Shown piece after piece: positions 1 to 8,153 of a DNA stretch of 24,243 bases. The stretch is taken from positions 1 through 24,243 of the forward strand of contig JBKBOE010000044.1 in assembly GCA_046294915.1 (NCBI GenBank), written 5' to 3'. The notes below the pieces were generated by a model. That model saw nothing but the letters and a program-made list of their open reading frames with translations. It was not told the DNA's origin and did no database searches. Both the position numbers and the translations under genes were made by a program. Every line of letters starts with the position of its first letter. The first letter of the stretch is position 1. Source of the DNA: UBA2336 sp046294915 (GTDB lineage Bacteria > Bacteroidota > Bacteroidia > Cytophagales > Cyclobacteriaceae).

Positions 1-532
1 CCTCCTCACCGGCAGGAGCCCCTTCTTCAGCTGGTTGAAAAATAAAAACGATTGCTCCTCTTAACTCATTTTTATGTTGTGCAAGTACCTCGGCCGTAGC
101 CATTAAAATCGCCACATGGGTATCGTGCCCGCAGGCGTGCATTACCCCTGTTTCCTGACCGTTAAACGTAGCGCGTTCGCGTGAAGCAAACGGCAAACTG
201 TTGCGCTCTGTTACCGGCAGGGCATCCATATCGGCACGTAAAGCGATAACCGGACCCGGCCTGGCGCCTTTAAGGATACCGACAACACCGGTATGGGCAA
301 TGCCGGTTTTCACTTCAAGCCCTAACCTGTTAAGATGGTCGGCAACCATTTTTGCCGTTTTAAATTCGCGGTTTGACAGTTCCGGGTATTGGTGGATGTT
401 TCTCCGCCAGTCAATCATTTTCGGCTCAATTGCCAAAGCGGATTTTGTAACACTGGCCTGCAGTTTACCATTAACCTGCGCTAATGCAACCATACTGTAC
501 AGCAAGATGTAAAGTGTAATAAATTTTTTCAT
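1..532 (-). CDS. Secreted M20-family amidohydrolase (N-terminal part, runs off the window)
   Basis: This is the first 177 codons of a metal-dependent amidohydrolase/aminoacylase of peptidase family M20 (subfamily D type), which hydrolyses N-acyl or peptide amide bonds. The start MKKFITLYILLYSMVALAQ is a Sec signal peptide, so the enzyme acts outside the cytoplasm. Visible family marks are WRRNIHQYPELS, LRADMDALP, the metal-site motif MHACGHDTH and, near the window edge, FQPAEEG with its Glu-Glu pair. The rest of the catalytic domain and the dimerisation domain lie beyond base 1. The gene is divergent from the Rieske gene, with 56 bp between the two start codons. The family call is firm; the substrate cannot be told from sequence. 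Confidence 0.93.
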   Translation of the reverse strand, partial: MKKFITLYILLYSMVALAQVNGKLQASVTKSALAIEPKMIDWRRNIHQYPELSNREFKTAKMVADHLNRLGLEVKTGIAHTGVVGILKGARPGPVIALRADMDALPVTERNSLPFASRERATFNGQETGVMHACGHDTHVAILMATAEVLAQHKNELRGAIVFIFQPAEEGAPAGEE

Positions 533-588
533 CAGAACGTTGATTTGAAACAAGATAGAAAAAACATGATCTTCGGCCAACCGGTTTA

Positions 589-912
589 ATGGAATGGGTT
601 AAATTATTTGCAAATGAAGCGGAGGCAAGTGCGCGTTTAATGCACGGCAAACCGCAATTGGCGATTATTCACGGTAAACGCATCTGCCTGGTGTTGTACA
701 AACATCTTTTCTATGCCGTGCAAGACCGCTGCACGCATAATGGCGAATCGCTGAGCAAGGGTGCAGTGAATCACCTGGGTGAAATTATTTGTCCGTGGCA
801 CAACTACTGTTTTGATTTGCAAACCGGCAGAGAACTTTCTGCCCGTTCAGCCGACTTGAAGACCTATCCGATTAAAACTGATGAAACCGGATTTTATGTG
901 GGTATTAACTAA
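589..912 (+). CDS. Small Rieske [2Fe-2S] ferredoxin-like protein
   Basis: A 107-residue cytoplasmic protein consisting of a single Rieske domain. The cluster ligands are visible as C48-T-H50 and C68-P-W-H71, the usual CxH...CxxH pair, with the downstream FDLQTGRELS segment typical of the NirD/BphF-like small Rieske group. No signal peptide or membrane segment is present, so it is a soluble electron carrier rather than a bc1/b6f subunit. No oxygenase or nitrite reductase lies beside it, so its partner is unknown. It starts at the first ATG of the frame, and the next gene begins 40 bp after its stop. Family identity is firm, function is open. Confidence 0.9.
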   Translation: MEWVKLFANEAEASARLMHGKPQLAIIHGKRICLVLYKHLFYAVQDRCTHNGESLSKGAVNHLGEIICPWHNYCFDLQTGRELSARSADLKTYPIKTDETGFYVGIN

Positions 913-952
913 GCGTTCAAAAATATGCCCCTCTTTGGATCGTTATAATAGC

Positions 953-1936
953 ATGGTGCGATTCATTTACTTACTGGCCTTTTTACCCGCATCTCTTTTC
1001 AGTCAAAGCCTGAACGATTTTTATCTGGCTAAGGAGGGGGCAATTCCTGAAAGGATTCTCAGCGGCAGGAGTATGGTGATGATAAGCCCCGACCTCACAG
1101 CAAAAGAAATACAAACACTCCACAACAGCTTCATAAAAACCGGCATTGATGCTGTTGGATACATCGAAGTTGATAACCTGTTTGCCGGTGTTGATGTTAC
1201 GGTTGCCTATGTAAAATACTTTCAGGGCCGCGAAGTGTCCAATCTTATTTTTGCGTTAAAGAACAAGCAGGGCTATGAGTTAATTATCAGTCCGTTTGAA
1301 AGTGCCGATGGACCAAATGGACCCGTCTTGACCATTCCGGGCTCGGTATGGAGAATACAAAATACAGCACTGGATGAGGCCTTGTTAACCCTTTACCGTA
1401 CCGCGCTAACGGGCAGGCAAAAGCAGAACCTGCTCATCAACGAAATTCCAGAAACCGATCTTTCCGTTCAGGTAATAACCGGAAACCGAAGAGAATTATT
1501 TGCGTATGATTTAAAAGTTGATGCCCTTGCTGTTCAAAAATTTGGTGATGAGAAGCTGGACAAAGAGCTTGAAGAAATTATGAAAGGTTACCCGTTTAAG
1601 TACCAGCTTGTTGATCCGAAAATTCCGGAGGCAGACCTTCGCAAACAGCGATTTCTCTATGTGCTGAGGTATATCCATACCCGCGGCAAAGCCGCCAAAC
1701 AATTGCTTGGCTACGATATGAGCAAAGGCGAAAGCGCCCTGGTTTCGGTTACCTATCCCAATGGGCTGGAACAAATAAAAACCATTCCGGCAGATGTTCC
1801 GGTATACAAATTTTATGTTCGGCAAATTGAGTTTGAACACGTTTTTCTGGGACCAAAATGGGATGCTGATATTACCTGGCAACAAGCCCTCCAAAACTTT
1901 ATAAAAGGGCTGAAGAATGAAATGAAGATAAATTAA
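953..1936 (+). CDS. Secreted protein of unknown function (327 aa)
   Basis: I do not recognise the family. The start at 953 is chosen over the longer in-frame ATG at 881 because it begins directly with a signal peptide (MVRFIYLLAFLPASLFSQ), whereas the extra 24 residues would overlap the Rieske gene and are not signal-like. The mature part is mixed alpha/beta and hydrophilic, with no cysteine motif or transmembrane segment after the signal. It reads as a periplasmic or surface protein. It follows the Rieske gene closely on the same strand and may be co-transcribed with it; a functional link is not evident. Confidence 0.75.
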   Translation: MVRFIYLLAFLPASLFSQSLNDFYLAKEGAIPERILSGRSMVMISPDLTAKEIQTLHNSFIKTGIDAVGYIEVDNLFAGVDVTVAYVKYFQGREVSNLIFALKNKQGYELIISPFESADGPNGPVLTIPGSVWRIQNTALDEALLTLYRTALTGRQKQNLLINEIPETDLSVQVITGNRRELFAYDLKVDALAVQKFGDEKLDKELEEIMKGYPFKYQLVDPKIPEADLRKQRFLYVLRYIHTRGKAAKQLLGYDMSKGESALVSVTYPNGLEQIKTIPADVPVYKFYVRQIEFEHVFLGPKWDADITWQQALQNFIKGLKNEMKIN

Positions 1937-1998
1937 TAGAGGCTTGAATTACTGCCCTTGGCATGATGGTTGCAACTGTATTCTAAAAAGGGAATGAT

Positions 1999-2385
1999 AT
2001 GAAGCCGTTGATTATTCTGTGTCTGATTGTAGCCTCACAAATTACGTGCTCTGCCTATGTATCAGCCATTGCCATTCAAGCCGAGAAATTTTCATCCATG
2101 CAGGTATTTGTAAATGGCAAACTTTTTAACAAGGATCCTGAAAACTTTGTGCGCATCCGAAGCACTCCGGGTTTATACACCATTCAGGTTAAGGTGTTAA
2201 ACCCACACAACAAACAGTGGTACATGCTCAAACGCCAGATACGGGTTGAAAGGGGGTTTGAGTTTTTTTACCGTATTGAGTTCTCCGGAAACAATAAACC
2301 CGACTTAGTTGCCGTGAAGCGATACCCTGTTTACAGCAAGTACTTTCTTAACCCCGCCCTCTATAATAAACATCCGGTTACCTGA
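1999..2385 (+). CDS. Small secreted protein of unknown function (128 aa)
   Basis: The N-terminus MKPLIILCLIVASQITCSAY is a signal peptide; a lipobox is not convincing. The mature part alternates hydrophobic and charged residues in a beta-sandwich-like pattern (MQVFVNGKLFNKDPEN, then TPGLYTIQVKVLNP). This resembles the small N-terminal beta domains found in many Bacteroidetes secreted proteins, but no named family can be assigned. It lies 62 bp downstream of the other secreted protein. Its last 8 bases overlap tail-to-tail with the membrane protein gene on the other strand. Confidence 0.7.
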   Translation: MKPLIILCLIVASQITCSAYVSAIAIQAEKFSSMQVFVNGKLFNKDPENFVRIRSTPGLYTIQVKVLNPHNKQWYMLKRQIRVERGFEFFYRIEFSGNNKPDLVAVKRYPVYSKYFLNPALYNKHPVT

Positions 2386-2710
2386 CCGTCTTGCTCCGTG
2401 ATCGGGTTATCAAAATACCCACAAGGATAATCAACAAAATCGTGAACGGCTTTACGCTAATCATAGAATGAAGGCCTCCTCCGAAAATTGCACCAATAAA
2501 ATGGGCAACTGCTCCGAGTATACTCCCTATCACTCCGATAAACGTTCCAAAAAATCCGGCAACAATACCGAAGAAAGCACCTGCAATGCCTATGCCCGCC
2601 CCAAATAGTCCTCCGGCTAACCCAATCCATACCGGAAGCGTAATAACGAGCACTAAAAGAATAACCATTGTAGAGATCGCTTTCGTCATGCTATTTGAGG
2701 TTTCAGACAT
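2378..2710 (-). CDS. Glycine-rich small membrane protein, unknown function
   Basis: A 110-residue integral membrane protein with three hydrophobic stretches at about residues 12-34, 38-75 and 87-102, ending in a basic tail (RSRSKTVR). The central part is very rich in Gly, Ala and Phe with repeated small-residue spacing (GGLFGAGIGIAGAFFGIVAG), a pattern that favours close helix packing or oligomerisation. A second possible start is Met8. Function is not recognisable. It is convergent with the small secreted protein gene, overlapping it by 8 bp, and divergent from the alpha/beta hydrolase gene. Confidence 0.7.
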   Translation of the reverse strand: MSETSNSMTKAISTMVILLVLVITLPVWIGLAGGLFGAGIGIAGAFFGIVAGFFGTFIGVIGSILGAVAHFIGAIFGGGLHSMISVKPFTILLIILVGILITRSRSKTVR

Positions 2711-2862
2711 AACAACTCAAAAATTTAACCAAACTGATAAATGCTTAATTTTACCCCTGGCTAACAGGATCATCAAACCCAGGTAGTAGGTAATTGTACA
2801 AATACGGACAATCCGCCTGTACGTAAATCAAACACTTCTTGCGCATCTCCCGGTTAATTCAA

Positions 2863-3654
2863 ATGCTAAAGTGGCCGGCCATTCTTGGCCTGGTGCTAAC
2901 CATACTCTCCGTATTGATGATTACCGTTTTTCAAGACGCCCTGATCTTTCAGGCAGAAAAACTTGACCCCACTTATGCTTATTCATTTGAACTTCCCTTT
3001 CAGGAAATTTCAATTTCTACCGATGATGGCGAAACACTTAACGCCCTGTTGTTCTCACCGGCCGATACTTCCCGGGGGCTCATCCTTTACTTCCATGGAA
3101 ATGCAGGCAGCCTGCAACGTTGGGGAAACATTGCCTCCGGGCTAACTGCACATGGTTACCAGGTGCTTGTATTCGATTACCGGGGTTATGGCAAGAGTAC
3201 CGGTAAGCCAAGCGAGGAAGGTCTTTACCGGGATGCTGAGGCCATTTGGGAATGGGCAACAACCCACATGCCACATCAAAAACAAATTCTCTTTGGCCGC
3301 TCACTTGGCTCGGCAGTAGCCGCTTACTTGGCCGCACGGGTCAATCCGGATCTGCTCGTCCTTGAAACCCCTTTTGACAATTTACGCGGGGCAGTTAATC
3401 CGGTGTTCAGGCCACTGGTGAATATCTTCCCGCTTCGTTATACATTTCCTACCATCGATCGGGTAGAGCAAGCCTCATGCAAAAAGCTGATTTTTCATGG
3501 AACGGATGACCCGGTAGTTTCACTCAACTCAGCTTTGCGACTCAAAAATGCCTTGCGACCGGCAGATGAGTTTGTTATTCTTGAAGGTGGCACCCACGAT
3601 AACCTGAGTGAATTTGTGCTCTACCGTCAAAAGCTTTCAGAAGCGTTAAAGTAA
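2863..3654 (+). CDS. Membrane-anchored alpha/beta hydrolase (Bem46/ABHD13-like)
   Basis: A 263-residue serine hydrolase with an N-terminal membrane anchor (about residues 5-23) and an alpha/beta-hydrolase fold. The oxyanion motif HGNAG is at 78-82, the nucleophile Ser147 is in GRSLGS, the acid is Asp216 in HGTDDPVV and the base is His245 in EGGTHDN, so the catalytic set is complete. The start at the ATG (2863) is preferred over an upstream in-frame TTG because it gives a compact membrane anchor. It is followed 38 bp later by a paralogue and then an acyl-CoA ligase, which hints at a role with lipids or esters. Substrate is unknown. Confidence 0.88.
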   Translation: MLKWPAILGLVLTILSVLMITVFQDALIFQAEKLDPTYAYSFELPFQEISISTDDGETLNALLFSPADTSRGLILYFHGNAGSLQRWGNIASGLTAHGYQVLVFDYRGYGKSTGKPSEEGLYRDAEAIWEWATTHMPHQKQILFGRSLGSAVAAYLAARVNPDLLVLETPFDNLRGAVNPVFRPLVNIFPLRYTFPTIDRVEQASCKKLIFHGTDDPVVSLNSALRLKNALRPADEFVILEGGTHDNLSEFVLYRQKLSEALK

Positions 3655-3692
3655 TTCTTGCACTGGCCGCAATGCTCGTGTAACTTGTACCA

Positions 3693-4505
3693 ATGTGGGT
3701 AAGCCTTTTGGTAACATTGGTGCTCGTTTATTCAGGATTTTGCCTGCTGCTTTACTTTCTGCAACATTTGTTTTTCTTCAGGCCCGAAATATTGGCCTCG
3801 CATTTTAAGTTTCAATATTCCTTTCCGTTTGAAGAGTACACTTTTGACATGGACGATGGCGGGCGAATAAATGCAGTGCATTTTACGGTACCCAACTCAC
3901 GCGGAGTGATCTATTACCTGAAAGGAAATTCGCGCAGCATTAAAGGGTGGGGAAAGTTTGCAAAAGATTTTTTAAGTAACGGATATGATTTCTTTATGAT
4001 GGATTACCGCGGGTTCGGTAAAAGCCGGGGTAAACGTACACAAACGAAACTCTTTGACGATGCCCAGTATCTTTACAAGTGGCTAAAAACACGGTATACG
4101 GAAGATCGCATCATTGTTTTTGGTCGCTCATTTGGTACCGGCATTGCCGCCCGCATAGCTTCGTGGAATACACCCCGACTGCTCGTGCTTGATTCACCCT
4201 ATTATAGTTTTCTCTATAATGCCAATCGCTATGGTTTTTTTCTTCCGATGAAATGGATCCTGCGCTACGATCTGCGCACCGACCTGTATCTGAAAAATTC
4301 AGAATGCCCGGTGCATATCATTCACGGCACAGCCGACAGGCTTATATCATTTAAACAAAGCCTTATGCTTAAAAACTTATATCCCGAGAAAATCACACTT
4401 CATGCCATTGAAGGTGCCCGGCATAATAATCTGCCGGATTTTAGTGAATTTTATGAGGTGCTGTACGCTATTCTGTATGTAGAACCCGCTTCGGCCAAAG
4501 CTTGA
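3693..4505 (+). CDS. Membrane-anchored alpha/beta hydrolase, paralogue of the preceding gene
   Basis: A 270-residue protein with the same layout as its upstream neighbour: an N-terminal membrane anchor (about residues 3-28), then an alpha/beta-hydrolase domain. Ser146 in GRSFGT, Asp215 in HGTADRLIS and His244 in EGARHNN form an apparently intact triad. The oxyanion-loop motif, HGN in the neighbour, reads KGN here (78-80), an unusual replacement that may alter activity. Strong similarity in domain order and motifs marks a tandem duplication. Its TGA stop overlaps the ATG of the acyl-CoA synthetase by one base (TGATG), implying translational coupling. A plausible role is release or transfer of fatty acids that the synthetase then activates; this is inference. 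Confidence 0.86.
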   Translation: MWVSLLVTLVLVYSGFCLLLYFLQHLFFFRPEILASHFKFQYSFPFEEYTFDMDDGGRINAVHFTVPNSRGVIYYLKGNSRSIKGWGKFAKDFLSNGYDFFMMDYRGFGKSRGKRTQTKLFDDAQYLYKWLKTRYTEDRIIVFGRSFGTGIAARIASWNTPRLLVLDSPYYSFLYNANRYGFFLPMKWILRYDLRTDLYLKNSECPVHIIHGTADRLISFKQSLMLKNLYPEKITLHAIEGARHNNLPDFSEFYEVLYAILYVEPASAKA

Positions 4506-6295
4506 TGGAAAGTGCATCGGTTATCGATTTCACACGGGTATTTGATCTGCTGGATTATCAGCAAAAAAAATTTTCACAACACGCAAGCCTCTATTCATTT
4601 TTTAACGGCAAATGGAAAGCCTGGACTACCGATGCCATCCAAAAACAAGCAGACGAAGTTTCGTGCTGGCTGCTGGCGCAAGGATACCAGCCTGGCGATG
4701 TTGCCGCTATAGTACCCGTTATGGGTAGTCCGGAATGGATGATTATTGACTTCGCCTGTCAGCAGATTGGTATGATTGTGGTCCCTGTTCATCCCACTTC
4801 CTCTACGGAGGAAATGGTTTTCATCTTTAACGAAACTCAGGCTAAACTCTGCATCACCGCAACAACAGGGATTTATTTTAAAACCCAGCTGGTTAGTGCC
4901 GAAGTGCCTGGTTTAACGCATTGCTTTCACCTGGAAAAAAATGAGAAAGGTTATTTTACGGCATTTGGCAGTAAACCAACAGCCGGCACCATTAACCAAC
5001 TGAAATTAGCCAAAAGCAACATTACCGAAAACCATACCCTTACTATTCTTTACACTTCGGGCACATCGGGTATTTCAAAGGGTGTTGTATTAACCCACAA
5101 AAACGTTGTCAGCAACATTAAATCAATTATTCCGGTATTGCCCGTGGAACCGGGCGACCGAGCGCTGAGCTTCCTTCCTTTCAGCCATATTTTTGAACGA
5201 ACAACCTGTTATGCCTACATGGCCTTTGGTGTGAATGTTTACTTCAGTCCCTCCAAAGAAAGCATCAATTCCGATTTCAAGACAGTGCGGCCGGCATTCT
5301 TCACCACCGTTCCCAAAACCCTGGAAAAGATGTATGATTTTTTACTGGAAAAACGGGCATCCAAAAACATGGTAAAGCAAAAGCTTATTAGTTGGGCGAT
5401 GAACGTTGGGCAGCATTATAAACACGAACGGGCACGAGGGCTGATATTCAGGTTAAAGCTATTTCTTGCCAAACTGCTCGTACTTAATCGCTGGCAAAAA
5501 TTTCTAGGCGGGAAAGCACGATTTGTTATTGTTGGTGCAGCGGCCTTGCGGCCTGAAATAGCTCACCTGTTTTCGGCAACCGGTGTACTTGTCCTTTCCG
5601 GGTACGGCATGACGGAGGCCTCGCCATTTATTTCTGTAAACCGACCCCAACCCGGCCTGTACCGTTTCGGCACCGTAGGGCTGCCGCTGCCGGGCGTTGA
5701 GGTGATGATTGACCAGCCCAATGAAAACGGTGAGGGCGAAATTCTGGTGCGGGGCCCCAACGTAATGCAGGGCTACTTTAAGCGACCTGACTTAACAGCT
5801 AAAGTGCTTATTGATGGCTGGCTGCACACCGGAGACCTGGGCAAGTTTGTTGACCGGAAATTTCTGATGATTACCGGACGGAAAAAAGACATTTTTAAAA
5901 CCACTGCCGGAATTTACATCTCACCCCAGCAACTGGAAGAACACTTCATCTCTTCACCTTTTATCTCACAATGCCTTGTGGTGGGCTTTAATAAGCCCTT
6001 TGTAAGTGCCGTATTGGTTCCCAACTTTGTGTTGCTGCAACGTTGGTGCGAAGAAACCGGTGTACACTGGACTGCCCCGTCTTATATGATTCACAACATT
6101 AAAGTGCAGCAAAAAATGCAGGAAGAAGTTGACCGGTTAAATGCCCGTCTTGAAAATTACAAACGCATAAAAAAATTTATTCTGAGCGATTCCGAATGGA
6201 CTGTTGATTCAGGCGAAATGACTCTCTCTTTTAAAGTGATACGCCATAAACTGTTACTTAAACACGAGGCAGCTATAGAAAAACTTTATCATTAA
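4505..6295 (+). CDS. Long-chain fatty acyl-CoA synthetase (AMP-forming)
   Basis: A 596-residue ANL-superfamily ligase that activates fatty acids with ATP to acyl-AMP and then acyl-CoA. Diagnostic motifs in order are the P-loop YTSGTSGISKG (183-193), FLPFSHIFER (223-232), GYGMTEASP (366-374), HTGD (441-444) and GRKKDIFKTTAGI (458-470) with the hinge region. The domain order and SHIFERT segment match the long-chain (FadD15-like) group. It starts at the ATG that overlaps the upstream hydrolase stop; a TTG one codon earlier is disregarded. No membrane segment is clear. It probably feeds the beta-oxidation operon that lies about 1.9 kb further on in the opposite strand. Confidence 0.93.
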   Translation: MESASVIDFTRVFDLLDYQQKKFSQHASLYSFFNGKWKAWTTDAIQKQADEVSCWLLAQGYQPGDVAAIVPVMGSPEWMIIDFACQQIGMIVVPVHPTSSTEEMVFIFNETQAKLCITATTGIYFKTQLVSAEVPGLTHCFHLEKNEKGYFTAFGSKPTAGTINQLKLAKSNITENHTLTILYTSGTSGISKGVVLTHKNVVSNIKSIIPVLPVEPGDRALSFLPFSHIFERTTCYAYMAFGVNVYFSPSKESINSDFKTVRPAFFTTVPKTLEKMYDFLLEKRASKNMVKQKLISWAMNVGQHYKHERARGLIFRLKLFLAKLLVLNRWQKFLGGKARFVIVGAAALRPEIAHLFSATGVLVLSGYGMTEASPFISVNRPQPGLYRFGTVGLPLPGVEVMIDQPNENGEGEILVRGPNVMQGYFKRPDLTAKVLIDGWLHTGDLGKFVDRKFLMITGRKKDIFKTTAGIYISPQQLEEHFISSPFISQCLVVGFNKPFVSAVLVPNFVLLQRWCEETGVHWTAPSYMIHNIKVQQKMQEEVDRLNARLENYKRIKKFILSDSEWTVDSGEMTLSFKVIRHKLLLKHEAAIEKLYH

Positions 6296-6325
6296 ACCGG
6301 TTATGGACCGCATGCAATTAACCCC

Positions 6326-6354
6326 TTGACTTAATAAATTAAATCTTTGATAAC
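6326..6354 (+). promoter_or_regulatory. Possible promoter of the two-domain secreted protein gene
   Basis: In the 106-bp gap after the acyl-CoA synthetase there is TTGACT, a 17-bp AT-rich spacer and GATAAC, about 50 bp before the next start codon. Bacteroidetes use a different main consensus (TTG and TAnnTTTG), and AATCTTTG at 6342-6349 only approximates that. This is a weak assignment by eye. Confidence 0.25.
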
Positions 6355-6401
6355 TTGTGAATAAATCTATTTTTCGGTTTTGACTTCACGATATTTCATT
6401 A

Positions 6402-8057
6402 ATGCATAACAGGATAAAGTTCGGGGCGATTTTTCTTCTGCTGATTCAATTGCCGGGATACAGTCAGCAAAAGATTGAAGGCAAAATAGTTGACCGCGAA
6501 ACCGGCAATCCCATTCCCTTTGCCTCCATAGGTATTTTGGGTACAGCCATGGGCACCAGTTCAAACCTCGATGGAGAGTTTACTTTACTTCTGCCGGAGC
6601 GTGCTTCCATAAAAGTTTCATGTGTGGGGTATGTGTCGTTAATGGTCAGCTCAACAGAAGACATGAAACTTATCCGCCTTACGCCCTTTACAATTGAACT
6701 CAACGAAATCGTTGTCACCCACCGGCCCATTAATGCCCGAAGGGTTGTTCAACGGGCATTTGCCAATACGGGGCGTAATTACGACAACCAGCCGTTCCTG
6801 CAACAGTTTTTCTACCGCCACTACTGTAAGGATGATTCGGTTTACGGGCGCCTGATTGAGGCCTTTGTAGATGTGTGGAAGCACCAGGGATACAAGCCGT
6901 TTCGCAAACGGGCAGGTGATAAAGAAGAAATGCGCGTAACCCAATTGCGCAGAAGCCTCGACAACACCGTTGCTGCCCAGGGACATACGCCCATTTCGCT
7001 GCGCAGCATCCTCCAGGCCGATATGGTGGGCTATCAGCAACTGGGAAAGAGTACCCACCTTAAAATGTACGAGGACGTGAGCAACCTGAAAACAGACTTC
7101 GAAAATTATACATTTACCTTTGAGGGCATCACTGCTTTTGACGGCCGCGATGTTTATAAAATCCGTTACTCATACAAACAAGATTCCATTTTAACAACAA
7201 CAGGGTACATACCCGCACCCCACGCCAAGGGTATGCTGTACATTACTACCGATACCTACGCCTTTGTAAAAGTAGAGGAACTGAAATACGATGCGCAAGT
7301 TTCCATTAAAACATCGGCATTTTACCGCAAATACAACGAAAAATACTATCCCTATCATTTTATCAGGGAAGGAGAAACGCATTTCTCCGATAGCGGAAGA
7401 CACTTCTTCCACATTGAATTAATGTCGGGGGGAATTAATCATCGCCCGGAATTAAGGTTTGAGGGAAAAGAACCGGGCAAATATGAACTGCTGACAATAC
7501 CTTATGATTCCGCTTTCTGGAGCAATCATAACATGTTAAAAACAACCCCCCTGGAAGAACGCATCATCTACGATTTGGGCAGGGGCATACCGCTGAACCG
7601 GCAGTTTGAACTCTATAAGAAGTATGAATGGAGTACTTCAGAAGGAAACATAGAAGCTGAAGAAAAATTCAATTGGCTTGTCGATTTCAGCAAGAACAGA
7701 AAACTGGTGTACCTGGTTTTTTGGGACAATACCTGCGAGCGGGAGTGTGTTCAACAGTTGGAAGCAGTGAAGCAACTGCATCGGCTTTACCGGAACAACC
7801 TGATGGTAATTTTTCTTTCGAAAGAAACCGACACGAAACTTTGGGAGGAGCGGGTTGCCCGGTACAATTTATTTGCAGACGGTATTGTGAACTATCGCAT
7901 CGGGGAGCATTCGGAAATTACCCGGAGGTACAAAATCAAAAAAGTGCCCGGTTTCCTCCTGTTGCTGAAAAACGGTGAGCCTTATCCGGCAGATGCGCCT
8001 ACTGGCGAACCGGTGCCCGAGTCAACCTTAAAAAAGGTAATCTTCGAAGGGAAATAA
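6402..8057 (+). CDS. Secreted protein: CarboxypepD_reg-like domain plus C-terminal thioredoxin-like domain
   Basis: A 551-residue exported protein starting with a signal peptide (MHNRIKFGAIFLLLIQLPGYSQ). Residues about 24-110 form a carboxypeptidase-regulatory-like beta domain (GKIVDRETGNPIPFASI, then GEFTLLLP and VSCVGYVS), common in Bacteroidetes surface proteins. A central region of about 300 residues resembles the beta-rich segments that follow such domains in DUF5686-type proteins, but the match is uncertain. The last 125 residues look like a TlpA/ResA-type thioredoxin fold: VYLVFWDNTCEREC, then VPGFLLLLKNGEP with the expected cis-Pro position. The active-site pair is C445-x3-C449 rather than the usual CxxC, so redox activity is uncertain. 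A terminator hairpin follows directly. Confidence 0.8.
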   Translation: MHNRIKFGAIFLLLIQLPGYSQQKIEGKIVDRETGNPIPFASIGILGTAMGTSSNLDGEFTLLLPERASIKVSCVGYVSLMVSSTEDMKLIRLTPFTIELNEIVVTHRPINARRVVQRAFANTGRNYDNQPFLQQFFYRHYCKDDSVYGRLIEAFVDVWKHQGYKPFRKRAGDKEEMRVTQLRRSLDNTVAAQGHTPISLRSILQADMVGYQQLGKSTHLKMYEDVSNLKTDFENYTFTFEGITAFDGRDVYKIRYSYKQDSILTTTGYIPAPHAKGMLYITTDTYAFVKVEELKYDAQVSIKTSAFYRKYNEKYYPYHFIREGETHFSDSGRHFFHIELMSGGINHRPELRFEGKEPGKYELLTIPYDSAFWSNHNMLKTTPLEERIIYDLGRGIPLNRQFELYKKYEWSTSEGNIEAEEKFNWLVDFSKNRKLVYLVFWDNTCERECVQQLEAVKQLHRLYRNNLMVIFLSKETDTKLWEERVARYNLFADGIVNYRIGEHSEITRRYKIKKVPGFLLLLKNGEPYPADAPTGEPVPESTLKKVIFEGK

Positions 8058-8083
8058 AAAACCCGGAATTACTACCGGGTTTT
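8058..8083 (+). terminator. Hairpin terminator between convergent genes
   Basis: AAAACCCGG, an 8-base loop and CCGGGTTTT form a perfect 9-bp stem starting immediately after the TAA stop of the upstream gene. The A-run on the left and T-run on the right allow it to act in both directions, which suits its place between converging transcripts (the secreted protein and fadE). Confidence 0.8.
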
Positions 8084-8109
8084 GCGCTTATCGCGGCTGG
8101 TAAATCGTT

Positions 8110-8153
8110 AACCGAACTTTTGAATAACGAACAACCACAACCATCAAACGAAC
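8110..8153 (-). repeat. Degenerate heptad-like tract after fadE
   Basis: Read on the minus strand after the fadE stop, the sequence contains TGGTTG, TGGTTGT and TCGTTAT in succession, words shared with the heptad tract between marR and fadN. The period is not clean (steps of 6, 7 and 8), so this may be a decayed member of the same repeat class or chance. Confidence 0.3.

Noticed and set aside
881..952. Longer N-terminus for the 327-residue secreted protein
   Set aside because: It would overlap the Rieske gene and precede a clear signal peptide; the start at 953 fits better.
1511..1894. 127-residue ORF antisense to the secreted protein gene
   Set aside because: No recognisable domain, and the sense-strand gene has a signal peptide and proper spacing.
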